64,000 nt of DNA from the NCBI RefSeq assembly GCF_002105155.1, contig NW_019028995.1:744001-808000 (forward strand), read 5' to 3'. A program made the position numbers and the translations under genes. Shown one piece after another: positions 47,884-60,591 of the stretch. This DNA is from Lobosporangium transversale. Taxonomy: Eukaryota; Mortierellomycota; Mortierellomycetes; Mortierellales; Mortierellaceae. The notes under the pieces are model-generated. The model had not been told where the DNA came from. It did no database searches and saw only the letters and a program-made list of their open reading frames with translations. Within the stretch, counting starts at the first letter, position 1, and every line of letters starts with the position of its first letter.

Positions 47884-48964
47884 TTAGAGATCCACCACTG
47901 TCTTCCACAAATGGTCATTCAGGTAATGCACCGTCTCGACACCAATGCCTTTGTTGATGCGTTTGCTAACATTGCAGTAATAAGCATTCATAAAAAGGCT
48001 CATCAGTAAAAGTATTCAATTATAAAAATGTTGCACAATTATCACTTGAGCAACACTTACATGTCGTCAGTCGACATTTTCGTGGTTCCAACAGCCAAAA
48101 TCTCATTCTTGCCCTCGGCTGTAATTGCGACAACGGTATCTGCAGGTACTGAAACGTCCATTCTAGCGCCTTTTGAAGTCAATCCTGGACACATGATGTT
48201 AGCGCCTCCTATAACAAATTTAATTGCACCACGATCCACCTGCAACCTTGGTAACATGTTCGGATCTAACGACAGCAGTTTATCATTCAGCAAAGATATT
48301 TGTTAACGTATAATATAATCAGTCTTGCCTTGTTTCTGTGCTCATAATTTTCATATCGTCATCTTTTCCTTTGATGCAGTATTTTCCTCTTTACATTTAT
48401 GAAGCAATTTTAGGGTTGGATAGTATGGTCCATCAAAGTGGTTAAAGAATAGAACCTCATTGTTCATGACGATCAGGTTGATATGTTCATGGCTTTAAAA
48501 AAAAAAAAAAAAAAAAGTTAACATTAAATTATAGATAGCGTGGTGTTTTCAGAATACAGAAAATAAGGTAAAGATATTCTACCATTTCATCAAGATCAAT
48601 GGTGACTTCTTTGGCATGACATCGTCAATGATTCCTTCGATACCATCTTTGTATTGCTCCAGGATCTTTGCACGAATACCGCGCTGGACTGAGGACTTGA
48701 CCTGTGTATGTCCTGTGACATCTTCTTTGATATTGAACCTACAAGTGTTTGATGATGTTGACAAAGGAGAGATTTTTTTGTATCAGTTTTGATATTTGTT
48801 ACTGCAGCTTTACTGTGCAACCGGCACCTTTGGTGGGACACTAATTCAGACGTAGCACACTAGCACAGAATTAGAGGAAAGCTATGATGTTTTTCCCATG
48901 CTTTCGACAAATCCTTTTTTTTTTTTCTTTGTTGCATTTCTGTTTGCGCATACTTTTTAAACAT
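47884..48964 (-). CDS. TMA20: MCTS1/Tma20 PUA-domain ribosome recycling factor
   Basis: Exons 48964-48954, 48738-48583, 48492-48395, 48265-48061 and 47965-47884; 183 residues. It acts with DENR/Tma22 in reinitiation and recycling of 40S subunits. The first exon is only 11 nt (MFKK plus two bases), and the join gives MFKKFNIKEDV as in the family. The N-terminal domain includes MPKKSP. The PUA domain is near-invariant: VDRGAIKFVIGGANIMCPGLTS, AITAEGK, GIGVETVHYLNDHLW. Length is within two residues of the human protein. It is divergent from ERV46 (224 bp between start codons). Confidence 0.95.
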
Positions 48965-49188
48965 GGTGTTTTCCTGCTCTGCTGTGTTTCCTTGATGATT
49001 CCTTTTTATTTTTATTATTATTACAATAGCCCATGCGACAATTGAATCTTCCACAAGTCAAGTCTCAAAAATTCGCTTTTTTTTTAAGCTCTTGTAGGGA
49101 AGAGATTCTGTTCCATCCGTGTAACAAGCTTTCCCATCCTCTTCAATCCCTCTCTTTTCATCCGCGCTACAAGTGGCGAATCCCGAAG

Positions 49189-50606
49189 ATGGTGAAATCG
49201 TCGCTGAGCCGCTTCAAGAGCTTTGATGCCTATGCCAAAACGCTTGATGATTTTAGAGTCAAGACATCGACTGGTGCTGCAGGTATTAAAAAAAAGAGAT
49301 GCTGGGTAGTGTCAAATTCCTTGGGCAGATGACATACTCATGCTAACTGTTTGGTGCGATTTTCTATTTCATCTAGTCACCTTTCTGAGTGCATTCATCA
49401 TCCTCGTATTATTAATTGGAGAATTCCTCGACTACAGATCTGTTCGTATAGAATCTTCCTTAATCGTAGATGGTGGTCGGAAGGAGAAGATGTCTATCGA
49501 CTTTGATATCACATTCCCAAAGATCCCTTGTTACAGTAAGGCCATTCTTTTGATTGTGTAGTATCTGCCACTGGCTCATTTTCTCTTGCATATGTTTGAG
49601 GCTAAAGTTTAAATACATTGTAGTCTTGACGCTGGACGTCATGGACGTTGCAGGAGAGCACCAAAGCGATATCACACATTCTGTTTACAAAGTCCAACTA
49701 GCACCTGATGGCACTGAAATTAAACGTGAAAGGTCGCAAAGTAAGGATGACTTATGGCTACTTTTTTTTTTTTTGAGTTTAGTCACCTTAAACCCTTTTT
49801 GCTAATGTTATTGAATTCATCCATTAATTTACGAATTTTAGATTTGGGCAATACGGGACCTGACCCAAAGGAAGTTGGCGAAAATTACTGTGGAGATTGT
49901 GGAGGGGCTGCAAGGCCAGAGAGTGGGTGCTGTAACACGTGTGAAGATGTCAGACAGGCATATGTTCGCTCTGGATGGTCATTCAATCATCCTGAAGGCA
50001 TTGAGCAGGTAAGGCGTTGAATACAATTTTTTATCAAGGGCCTTTTAAATCAGCGACTGTGGATCTGTTCCTATGGATTTGAGTGTTTTTTCTCATGGTG
50101 CCCTCCCTTGTCACTGTAGTGTGTTCGCGAGGGCTACATGGAAAAGATGAAGGAACAGGCGAATCAAGGATGCAGAGTGCATGGTATGCTTACTGTTAAT
50201 AAGGTCACAGGAAATTTTCATATTGCACCTGGTCGTTCATTCCAGAATGCCAATATGCATGTGCATGATATTCAGCAATACCTCGAACATGGACTCGACT
50301 TTTCGCATCACATCCGGCGTTTGACATTTGGACAACATGTCCCCAATGTTCAGAACCCTTTGGATGATCAGCATGTTGATGGTGCAGAGGGGCTATACAT
50401 GTTCCAGTACTATATCAAAGTTGTTGGTACTACGCACCATTACATGAACAAGCCTCCTGTTAGGACGAATCAATATTCTGTTACTCAGTTCAATCGAAAC
50501 CTGCATTATAAAGATGAGCATGGTCGTGTTCATCAGCCAAACGGATTGCCTGGTAAGCATCGGGGAACAATAAACTAAACGGAAATGTATCGTAGATGAA
50601 GCTTTT

Positions 50607-50637
<31 letters not shown>

Positions 50638-50837
50638 TTTTAGGTGTATTCTTCAATTTTGATATCTCACCCATGATGGTAGTTCAAGTTGAGGAGCGCA
50701 AGTCGTTTACATCGTTTTTGACGGGAGTGTGTGCTATTGTTGGAGGTATTTTCACGGTGGCAAGCATCATTGACGGTGCGATTTGGCGAGCAGAAAGGAC
50801 ATTAAAGCGAAAGATGGAACTTGGCAAGGCCCTGTAG
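49189..50837 (+). CDS. ERV46: COPII vesicle cargo receptor ERV46 (ERGIC3)
   Basis: Exons 49189-49282, 49377-49535, 49624-49740, 49842-50008, 50120-50552 and 50644-50837; 387 residues. It cycles between ER and Golgi with Erv41, retrieving escaped ER proteins. FKSFDAYAKTLDDFRVKT at the start, a first membrane segment (VTFLSAFIILVLLIGEFL), the Cys-rich luminal signature CGDCGGA...GCCNTCEDVR, HIAPGRSF, and a second membrane segment near the end (SFLTGVCAIVGGIFTVASII). The cytosolic tail ends in a basic KRKMELGKAL. All exon phases close. Confidence 0.95.
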
Positions 50838-51107
50838 TCAGAAAACTTTAATTACAATAATCCAGCTGGCATTGGCAATTCAATAAAAAAAGATGATGAC
50901 AGACGCACATCACTCAAACACAAACAAATAATGTCTGTGCTCTATTGACTTCACCTCCGCTTTTTTTCTTTTTTTGCATTCCATCCATTCCTTTCCTCAT
51001 TCCAACTCTTACCTTTTTCTGTTTGTCGTGCTAACCGCAAATCTTCTTCCCCTTTCTACATTACACATTCCTATTGTCTCATTAACTTCCTCCGAGAGGA
51101 GATACTC

Positions 51108-54100
51108 ATGGTGTCGCTTCACTTCAAAAGTTCACCAAATAGCCATAATCCATTCCATTCCCCAGAGATCCATAACGAGGATAGACCACTGCTTGCACAC
51201 TTTCATGGTTATGATAACAATGGATCACCACGACCATTCCCGACCGCACCCGTCACACCATTGGTGAGAGAAGCACGATATGGTAATGACAAATAGAGAC
51301 ATTAGAGACGAAAACTTGGGAAACAAGAGCATTAAAGGCTGATAACATTCGCTTTTTTAAAAAATCTGTACTATACGTGCACACAATTTGTTTAGCCATC
51401 GTCAATGCTCTAGACACGTCTCTCACTCGTGATGAACTCGGATCTCCAGAAATCTATCTTGCACTATTGTTACCCATAGTCAGGAGATACCGTGAAGAAA
51501 GGAGAGAGACAGCTGCGGTGTATGCCTTCTTACTCAATCGCTGGCAGTTTCTCAAGGACGCTGAGAGTGATATTGCTAATGCACGGGTAAACGAGACCAG
51601 GTATAACACATTAATATGACCTAAAATTGAACTTTAAATGAAGACGTAACCTGCTTCAGAAGCCATAGTGAATGCAACTGATATTTTCTTTGTGCTATAC
51701 TTTTGAAATAGAGCGCATGCATGCGAGATAGTAGCAATCAAGTAAGAATGAATTTAACGTGAGTGAAAAGCTTCCGATTTTGGCCTTGATATGGATTATA
51801 CTAAGTGCTAAGGCACCTTTTTATAGGATTCTCAAAGCCTTTTCAATGCGCCAGCTTATCGACGTGTTAACCTATGACTTTTCGCCTGTGAAAAGTAAGA
51901 ATTGTATTGCATTAAGGAAAGGAGCCACAATACACCATATTTGCTTTAAGAGCTCACTATAACAATGCTGTTTTAGGAAAGGACACTCGATTTAGATTAT
52001 ACCTGCCGCATTTCGATGGCGAGCCTTCAACAGAGCCGATGAGTGCACTCGAGGTCGCAATCTCTGGAAAAGCAAAGCACTTTCTTTCGCATCCCTTAGT
52101 ACAAGAAATCATAAGTAGGCCTATCTCGATTCTTTTGTATTTTAAAGATTCAAAATGGAAGCCGGATAAAAGTGTCATTGTCGGTTGACTCAAGTCTGTT
52201 TGATCATCGGGAATAGACCAAATCTGGCTAGGAGAGATCGTTTTTTTTTCAAACGCAATCGATAATCCACAGTCATGTCATAATGCATCTCCATCCGAGA
52301 TCAGGACGGTCACTGTCTATTACTCAAGTGACATAAAGTTTCTCAGGCTCTCAAGACTACGAGTGCCGAGGTACAAGACAACTTTCCAAATGGTTTCTTC
52401 CTCAGTGTTCATCATCGTGTACACATTCGTCACTTTTGCAAAAAAACCAGAGCTCACAGCCATGGAGATGGTAAGAGATTAAGATAAACTGAAGACGTCA
52501 TTTTGTTGCTGTCAGATAGATGTGTAATAGGAAATAATTTCTATTGACATGCATCGTATAAACTAGATTATGGACCTATGGGCACTTTCATTAACTTTGG
52601 ATGAGCTTGTTCAGCTCAAAGACTCTGGACCATCATTTTACTTTGAGACCGTCTGGAACCTGTTTGACGTGCCAATCTACATTATCTTCTTGGTATTTAT
52701 TATTTTGCGGATCACTACGTTCTTCAATGGATCTATTGAATTGACATATTTTGCCTACGACTTTTTGGCCTGCAATTCAATCTTGCTTTGGCCAAGACTC
52801 TTTGCGGCTCTTGGTAAGTTTATTCATATATTTCAAAGGGCCCGTAAGGGTGATATATCCACAACAAACAGGGAACTGACTCGACACTTCTTTTAGATCA
52901 TTACAAGTTTTTTGGAACAATGCTCATTGTTCTGAGACAGATGCTTATCGATGCGACACTGTTCCTAGCACTCTCTTTTATATTCTACGTTGGGTTCCAG
53001 CAAGCATTTTATGTAAGTCTTGTCACTACTAGGTGAAATCATAATGTAGGCTCGTAGCGTTACTACTCTACATTGAAGAATCATTTCACTAACTCTACGC
53101 GTTCATCCATATAATGCTAGGCTCTCCATGACAACACACAGAGCTATGGAGAAATTGCATGGCTACTGCTCCAAGTGTTCTTTGGGTCGGCATTTCTGGG
53201 TTTCGAGCAAGCATCCGAGCTTTCAGAAAGGTTTGGGGCTCCTCTTATGGTCCTCTTCGTAGCAATATCAGTCCTCATGCTTTATACTCTTTTGATTTCT
53301 ATTTTCTCGCAAACATTTGCAGAGGTAAATAACTATAACGCTCAGATACAGTATTGCGAAGGAAGTTCGTCTAGGTATCTATAGTTAACAGTATTTTCTC
53401 TTTCTTTTGTTCAATCATCAGGTTAGCGCCAATGCGAAAGAAGAGTTTATGTTTCTGTTTTCAGTCAAGGTTATGGAAGAAGTCAAATCAGATGCCCTAT
53501 ATGAGTTCCAGCCGCCCTTCAATATTTTAGCTAGCATTGTAATCTGGCCCTGCAGTCTCCTTTATCCTCCGGAAGTAGTTGGCAAAGTCAGTCGTGTTCT
53601 TTTGCGCTTCTTCTATTTCCCTGAGTTGGTCTGCATATGGGTCTTCGAAACTTTGGCAATCAAGAAAAAGGGCCAGTCCTCCTCCGTCCGGCCAGGGTGG
53701 ATTGGTCATCAAGCTTCTTATGGTTCCATATCTGAGCTAGCCCGAACAGATAGTATGGCAATATCTGGAAGCGCCGCGAAGCGGAGACAAGAAGAAGGAG
53801 CGCATGATGGAGGGTTTAAGGCATCTAATGTAGAATCAACGCGTGGAGATGCGATCTCTCCATTAGATGTTAGTGATCCTATGACGGATCCTTTCCAAAA
53901 CGCATCAACTCGTGCTTTTATGCCTAGCTCAGTATCTCAATACCATCAACAGCAACTTGATCAGCTCAACACACGGGAACTTGCAGCAAATGCACAAGCT
54001 TCGTCACCTTTCATGGAAAACATGCGGCGATTTGGAGACCCAAATATGATAAACTCAATGATGGCAACAAACTCTATAACTCCAGTGATGAGAAGTGAAA

Positions 54101-54492
54101 GCAAAGATGTTTTAGATCAACCACAGTATTCATATTATTCACCAGCACCCATTAAGATGGCAACTAGGCGCACGCGCCGACGAAGCAGTATGCCAGTAAA
54201 TTGTCAACCGCGCTATGGAGCAGACGCGACTTTGGCAAGCACATCTCAGGGTATTTTACCATCATATCGGAATGAGATAGGAGGTGAGGATATGTCAGCG
54301 TCGATCGGAGACAATATGAATGGGATACATCATCAATATCAGTCACAAGACCAGCAATATGAGGGAACACAGGAGTTAGTTCAATTAATGGAAACACGCT
54401 TTGAAGAGATGTGGATACACATGAACCAAATTGAATCAAAGATCGATCAATTGATGGATGTGCTTATTACCACCCATCAGAATAGTAAATAA
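51108..54492 (+). CDS. YVC1: YVC1-type vacuolar TRP calcium channel
   Basis: Exons 51108-51282, 51396-51600, 51712-51741, 51827-51894, 51977-52114, 52217-52470, 52567-52813, 52897-53012, 53121-53324 and 53422-54492; 835 residues. It releases Ca2+ from the vacuole in response to stretch and cytosolic Ca2+ (yeast Yvc1). The N-terminal helical region (VRRYREERRETAAVYAFLL, then KAFSMRQLIDVLTYDF) is the TRPY N-domain. About six membrane segments follow exon 6. The pore region VFFGSAFLGFEQASELSERFGAP and inner helix LMLYTLLISIFSQTFAEV lie in exon 9. The 300-residue tail is polar, Gln/Ser-rich and ends in a short coiled coil (LMETRFEEMWIHMNQIESK). Exon 3 is only 30 nt. The start codon is the first in frame. 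Confidence 0.9.
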
Positions 54493-54601
54493 ATAACTAA
54501 ATATAAATTACATTCCTATTGCTTAAATGCGAGTATGATGTAAAGTAAAAAATTTATAATAAAAAGCTTCATACATTACTTTTCAAATGTCACCGTTCAA
54601 G

Positions 54602-54613
54602 AAGTATATAAAA
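54602..54613 (+). promoter_or_regulatory. TATA box of Gly/Tyr-rich precursor gene
   Basis: AAGTATATAAAA, ending about 115 bp before the ATG at 54729, with a pyrimidine-rich CTCTCTCTCTTTC stretch downstream of it. Confidence 0.6.
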
Positions 54614-54728
54614 ACGCGCTGTTGAAAAAACAAATCAAGGCTTTTAAATATTACTTCAAACCGCCCCTCTCTCTCTTTCAAAGCACCCTTCAACAGAATC
54701 ACAGACAGTCCCTTTTGAATTGCCTACT

Positions 54729-55397
54729 ATGCATCATCGCTTCTTTGCCTGGATCGGTCTATTGGTCCTTATTTCTGGGTCTGCTTCAGCAGCGCCCGCT
54801 GCTGCTGCTGAGACCGTCTCTACAGAGAAGTGCCACATTCATAATGGACACTGCCATAAGCGCGACCTGGCCAGCACTAGCGTTTATACATTAACTACTG
54901 CAACAACTAATGCACAAGATGTTGATTTGGCCGAGGACTCTGATGACGCGCACGGCCTCTACCGTTACTATGGTGGCCGCTATCGAGGAGGAGGTTACTA
55001 TAGAGGCGGATATGGCCGTGGACGTTACTACCGGCGCGGCGACATCACATCAAACGAAGGTTTCTCAGACATCAATGTTGCTGCTGCAGATGCGAATGAA
55101 GATGTAGCCTCACTCGAGCATATCGATGACGGCAAAGACAATGCCCATGAGCTGTATCGGTATGGAGGAGGTCATTATGGAGGTCGATATGGCGGAGGCT
55201 ACTATGGTGGAGGTTACTATGGTGGTGGTCGTGGACGTTACTACAAACGAGAGGATATCGCGGCGAATGAAGCCTCATCGGACACAAATATGGCGGACTA
55301 TGATACTCATGTAGGAGATCATGACGAGATTGAGCATTCTTTGTATCGCAAGGGATGGGGCAAGGGATGGGGCAAGGGTTGGAAAGGTCACTACTAG
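54729..55397 (+). CDS. secreted Gly/Tyr-rich precursor with dibasic cleavage sites
   Basis: 222 residues, one exon. A clear signal peptide (FFAWIGLLVLISGSASAAPA) is followed by a Cys/His stretch (CHIHNGHCHKR) ending at Lys-Arg. Then two similar modules each run acidic spacer, LYRY, a Gly/Tyr-rich block (GGRYRGGGYYRGGYGRG; GGHYGGRYGGGYYGGGYY), RYYRR or RYYKR, and a following (G/E)DI. The C-terminus has a third LYR then three GWGKG-type units. Dibasic sites at about residues 40, 103 and 177 suggest Kex2 processing into repeated peptides. The alternative is a structural wall protein. No family recognised. Confidence 0.7.
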   Translation: MHHRFFAWIGLLVLISGSASAAPAAAAETVSTEKCHIHNGHCHKRDLASTSVYTLTTATTNAQDVDLAEDSDDAHGLYRYYGGRYRGGGYYRGGYGRGRYYRRGDITSNEGFSDINVAAADANEDVASLEHIDDGKDNAHELYRYGGGHYGGRYGGGYYGGGYYGGGRGRYYKREDIAANEASSDTNMADYDTHVGDHDEIEHSLYRKGWGKGWGKGWKGHY

Positions 55398-56258
55398 CGT
55401 TACTATGCACCATCATGGCAAAGTCAAACGATAGTTGATTACTTGACGCCGATGGCAGCCATGTTTCATATTGAACGAAATAATAAAAAAAAAGTAATCC
55501 TCCGTGAATTTCCATAAAATAAGAGAGGCTCCCTTTTTTATGGTAATAAGGCATGGATGTACTTGAACCATCAGCTGTACGTGAAAATGACTCTGTTCAA
55601 TACTCAGCCTATCGAGTCTCACACACTCAACGAACGCCTCTGAATTGGAGTGCCCTCTACGCCAATCATGGTCTCAGACTTATAACAGAGCCCGTTTGCA
55701 AGCCCGGACTGTACTGAAGTGACAAAGTGCTTTAATGACAGCTGGTGCATATTTCAAAATCCTTTAGTTGTAGAACTGCCCTTCCACCTGGGATACTGCC
55801 TGAAACTGGGTCATGGCTTTGGACATCCTCAACAACCTCGCTATTAATCGAGAAACCTATTCATTTAAATCTGACTAATCAACGTAATCAAAAATCCATT
55901 TAAAAGGCCATTCTTGCTCCGATATCATTCTTATAGGATTTGCTGCTTATAAGTGTTGTATTCGTAATATTCCCTTGTGGACCTTTCTATCTTAACACTA
56001 ACATCGCCGCCATACCTTACTTGGATGAAGTCGAGATATTTGTCGAAGAACTTTTTATGTGTAATCTGTATGGGATTTTGTAAGTCGAAAGTTGAGACCT
56101 TCGAAAAAAATTTAAGTTTATCAACGCCACTTTCAGCCCAAGGCTGTTGGCTGCAACAAACAATAGCCTGTTCCTGATTTCTTTATCTGAACCTGAATTA
56201 TTCATAAATTGGGACAAGAATAGTTGTTTTAGACATATTATTTCTATTAGTTATGTAT
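55398..56258. other. intergenic stretch with possible coding trace
   Basis: No gene called. On the plus strand about 55970-56225, one frame reads fairly coding-like text (IAAIPYLDEVEIFVEELFMCNLYG, a stop, then LSEPELFINW). It lacks a start, splice connections or a known domain, and may be a gene relic. Confidence 0.35.
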
Positions 56259-57523
56259 TTACTCTTGTTGCTGTTCTTGTTGATATTGCTGTAGCTGGGG
56301 TTGTTCTTTAAGTGGGCCTTCACGAATGCATCCTCCAGGAAGGAGAAATTTGAATCGTTCTCGATGTTCGAGGACATATTTCGGTAAATAGACAGCAGAA
56401 GTGGATTTAAGCATGGCTCCCAGTCGACTGAACAGTTCCCGGAAGGAATAGGCTTCTGGGAACATACCAAACAGATCCTTGCCCTCGCAAATGACTTGTT
56501 GGATCCATTCAGGCTCCATCATATAGCTGTAACGGACTCTATCTGCATGGGAGTACGCCTTCATCTTGAATCGGAATTCCTCAATGGTTCGAAAGCAGAA
56601 GGAGCAATGCGAACCTAACGAAAACGATAAATAACCCACTCAGCATCAGTCAATATCATGCCAATCATTCACTATTTTTTTTTTTTTTTTTTTTTACCTG
56701 CATCGCTCAAAAGGATAGTAGAAGATTGTCCATGCATATAACGGGTTTTGCCATGACTCCATTTGTGAATGCTTGAGCGCCAGTTTCCTTCGTCATTGAC
56801 AGGGAATTCATAACTGTAAAGGAAGTTTCTGAGTTGAAAATGGAGATCGTCAGGCACTCCTTCGCATGATTTGATCAACTCGATAGTGTGGCGAGCCTGG
56901 ATCTCATCCACATCTGCAAAGATGACGAGATCCCCATCTTGAACGCCAGTTTCTTGCAAGAACAAGGTCATCTCGCCTCTCATCCTCCCTTCATTGACCC
57001 AGGGTAATTGGTCAGGTTTTAATGGGTAAAGAGGGATGGACTTGTAAACGATCTTGGATTCTGCAAACGCGAAGCGATCTCTATTTTGCTTGAAAACTTC
57101 CTGCTTGGGTAAGCCTGTGAATGTTGAATTGGATTCAAGGATCAAGAACTTATCAACCACATCCCAAAGTTCGTTTATTCGGATTTCAAGCATGTCCAGC
57201 TCTTGACTAAAGACAACGGCATCATAGACAATACGTGTTTTTGGTATTGTTGCTGTGGGTACTACAGGTTCGGCCAAGACCCATCCATGAGCTTCACAGC
57301 GCTCTTTCATGGACATGCCAGGAGCATAATAATGGACAATGATCTGGTCCCATTTGGATAGAGATTTGTCCCAAATGGGGCGAACAAGGTATCCAAAATC
57401 GACAACAAGATATGGAAAGGCGAAAAAAGTGATGGATATACTGAAGATACAAAGCATCAAGGTTGCCATTAGGATCTGTCTGCGAGTATACCGCGTAGCT
57501 AACACTGTAGTAGTGAGCCCCAT
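56259..57523 (-). CDS. GT17-family glycosyltransferase (bisecting GlcNAc-transferase type)
   Basis: Exons 57523-56698 and 56614-56259; 393 residues. A type II membrane protein: basic tail, then membrane segment LMATLMLCIFSISITFFAF, then the PF04724 catalytic region. Visible family blocks: YDAVVFSQELDMLEIRINELW, KFLILESNSTFTGLPK, then DLVIFADVDEIQ with the DxD-type metal site, LRNFLYSYEF and SHCSFCFRTIEEF. In animals the family adds bisecting GlcNAc to N-glycans; fungal members are uncharacterised, so the acceptor is unknown. The tail ends in a short Gln-rich run. An in-frame ATG 67 codons upstream is less plausible. Confidence 0.88.
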
Positions 57524-58104
57524 GGCGGATACTTTTTGATGTGAAATAGGGTTGCCTTTGATAGGGGCAGGAAAGACTAGAAAGGAAGGTGGGAGTGAAG
57601 GTATAGAGAAAGGTAAGTGAGGAAAGAGAGGAAAAGAAAAGAGAAAACTAGTGACTTTAGTCCACGCAGTCAGCCCATTGAAAACGGGAAATGAGTCGCC
57701 GCCTCCTCTCTTCCTCTCTTGCAATATTAAGCAAAAGCCTAGGAAGCTCCAATTTCATTCTTTTTTTTGTTAACTGGAGTTGGGATAAAGCATTGATCGG
57801 TATGCAGGTTCGTTTCAGGAATCATAACAGTAATATAAAATGCAATAGTGACAAAGTATATATCGTGAGGAGACAACGAGTTGCCAAAGTGATGTATCGA
57901 CTTCTTTTTGGACTGTGATTGTATAACAGTTGCATTGTCCCATTGTTCCAGTTTTAATCCCTGCGTGTAAAATGGCTCCTTTTTCAAGTTTACGCCACGT
58001 GCGCATTGACCAACTTATTCGTTTTGTGGCTTGCAACTATCAATATGCTTTCAAGAATGGTTGATCTTTTTTCTTTCTCACATCCGCATTGAGCAGCATT
58101 CGGT

Positions 58105-59036
58105 ATGAAGGAGCTGGAACCATCAACAAACGAACGGGAGTTCGTTTTGGCAGCATTAAGGGACGGAGCACGCATCGATGGACGCAACTTTTACGACTTC
58201 AGGACATTACGCCTTTCGTTTGGTGCAGACTATGGTGCGGTTGAAGTCCAGTTAGGCAACACTAGGTTCGTTTCGTACTTTTTCTCTCTCGATCCAAACT
58301 CAAATTCAAACCGAAGGCGAAGGCCTTAGAGACTAAAGAAAGAAGGAAGGGAGAAAAATAAAAGACATGGGTCGACTTAGTTTTTAATTCTTTCTTCTTT
58401 ATCCTTTGGACAGGGTTCTCGCAAAGGTATCGTGTGAGGTGATTAGACCTTTCCCTGATAAACCGACAGAAGGATTCCTCATGTTCAACACAGAGCTTTC
58501 ACCGATGGCCTCACCTGCATTTGAGGTCGGCAGGTAAACCTTAAAATTGCGCACTTGGCTTACATTGGAGCACAAATAGCACTGCTGATTGTTACCACAT
58601 TATAATGACGCCTAACGCAATAGCAACTTTTTTAATAACACTGGTCTATTAGACAAACAGACGAAGAAGTGCTTGTGAGTCGCTTAATAGAAAAGGCAAT
58701 GAAGAGAAGCAGAGCATTGGATACAGAAGGCTTGTGCATAGTGGCAGGCGAGAAGGTATATATGACAGGTTTAAGGAAAAAAGGTAGCTTTAATGAGTTT
58801 TCAACAGCGATGAGTGAAGGACTAAGGACACTGTTGATTTACTTATTGCTTAAAACAGGTCTGGTCGATCCGTGTAGATATTCACTTTTTGGATCATGAC
58901 GGAAACCTTGTCGATGCTGCCTGCATTGCTGCGATCACTGCATTACAACATTTCAGGAGGCCAGACGTGACAGTTGTAGGCGAAGATGTCACCATTGTAA
59001 GGCTCAGGAGACTTTTTTTTACTGCTTCTATGGTTT

Positions 59037-59068
<32 letters not shown>

Positions 59069-59659
59069 TCGACAGCTAAAGCAGGAGAAAACAACTATTT
59101 TGATATTTATAAACTGTTTTAGCATACATTGGAGCAACGAAATCCTGTGCCTCTCAGTATTCACCATATCCCGATCTGTGTTACATTCGCATTCTTTGAT
59201 AACGGGTACGCAAAAAAGTCCTCTGCTTTTGGGATTATGATTTCATTACTCTTCAAGCTATTTTCCATTCTCATGATTTTTGTTTGTTGACTTTCGTATA
59301 TATCTTTTGCATTATGATTAGAAACCATGTCATTGTTGATCCAACACATTTAGAAGAACAAATCAAGGAAGGTGACATGACAATCACACTGAACGTGCAT
59401 AAAGAAGTATGTGCATTATCTAAGGCTGGAGGTATCCCAATGGAGCTGGATCAGATTATACAGTGCTCAAAAATCGCTGTTATTAAGGTTGCAGAGATTA
59501 CTGCTCAAATTGAGGCAGCATTAGCAGCAGATGCCAAAAAGCGGTAAGTTTTTTCTACTTCTTTTTATGTCTTTATCACTATAAAACTCGGAATAGTGAT
59601 CTGATCTCGTCCATTTCTTATTAACTTGATGCCCTACAAGGCAAGCTGCTAGGAAATGA
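58105..59659 (+). CDS. RRP45: exosome core subunit RRP45 (EXOSC9, RNase PH fold)
   Basis: Exons 58105-58265, 58414-58533, 58653-58755, 58859-58996, 59123-59205, 59322-59543 and 59641-59659; 281 residues. A catalytically inert ring subunit of the nuclear and cytoplasmic RNA exosome. RIDGRNFYDFRTLRLSFG, SPMASPAFEVGR, LDTEGLCIVAGEKVWSIRVD, DAACIAAITALQHFRRPDV and LSIHHIPICVTFAFF match the family closely. The last exon codes only six residues and a stop. The long C-terminal extension of human EXOSC9 is absent. Intron 4 carries a T23-A12 foldback just after the donor region. Confidence 0.95.
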
Positions 59660-59909
59660 GTGAGAAAGTGATAAGCATGACATATTCTGTACAAACACAA
59701 ATACAGCAAGTAATTTTAATAAAAATGAAGTGATTTCGATAGACGCTAGGGGATCGAACTTGACTCCGCTGACCAGACAGCTGCCAGTCACACGCCATTC
59801 GTTTCATGAAGGTTGCTCATCTCACTTCTGACTTTTGATTCCTTTATTTTCTCTCCTTCTCTCTTCGCTTTCCTTTTTCCCCTCACCTAAAACAATTTTA
59901 CATATAAAT

Positions 59910-60559
59910 ATGCCCGAATACTGGTTCGTGTCTATCCCTGGCGAGGGTAATCGCACAGTAACTTTTCAAAACTTCAAGGCGAAAATCGCGAGTAGCCAGA
60001 ATGACCTCAGCGAGGTCTCACCCTTGCCCATTCCAGAATTTAAGGTGTGTTGTAGTTTTCATTTCACACACTTTCCTTTCTTATTGAAACAGGACAATAG
60101 GACAACTGAAGAAAAGGAAACAAGAAAGAAAAGAAAAAAAAAAAAAAAAGAGACCATACAAAAAGAGAATTCGTGCCAACACCATTGGTCATATAGGATT
60201 TTCAGTATCTCAACGCGTCACTACTTTTTTTTTTTTCTCTTGTTCCTGGCACAATTTATACTTGACCAATATTAGATTGGAACGTTGGACGCACTTGTGC
60301 TGTTATCTGAAGACCTAGCTAAGCAGGATACTGCATTCGAGTCATCCGCCAACAAGCTTGTAGACATTATCCGTTCACTTCTTGGACCTGAGGCTGCGAC
60401 AAAGCTGGCAGGCAGCCTTTCTGTCAACGAGAGTAAGTAAAGCATTTTTATATGAGGGGAAATAAAAACGATTATGATAGACAACGTTAAAGCTTCCCAT
60501 CTTCTCATAACGAAAAAATCTACATGAGTGGCCTTGTAGAGCTATAAAAACCAAAGTCC

Positions 60560-60591
<32 letters not shown>

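Noticed and set aside
55072..55554. His-rich minus-strand open frame of 160 codons
   Set aside because: It is antisense to the Gly/Tyr-rich repeats, which force a His/Leu/Ser pattern on the other strand.
56198..56470. Alternative minus-strand frame with many Asn and Ser
   Set aside because: It overlaps the conserved GT17 C-terminal exon in a different frame.
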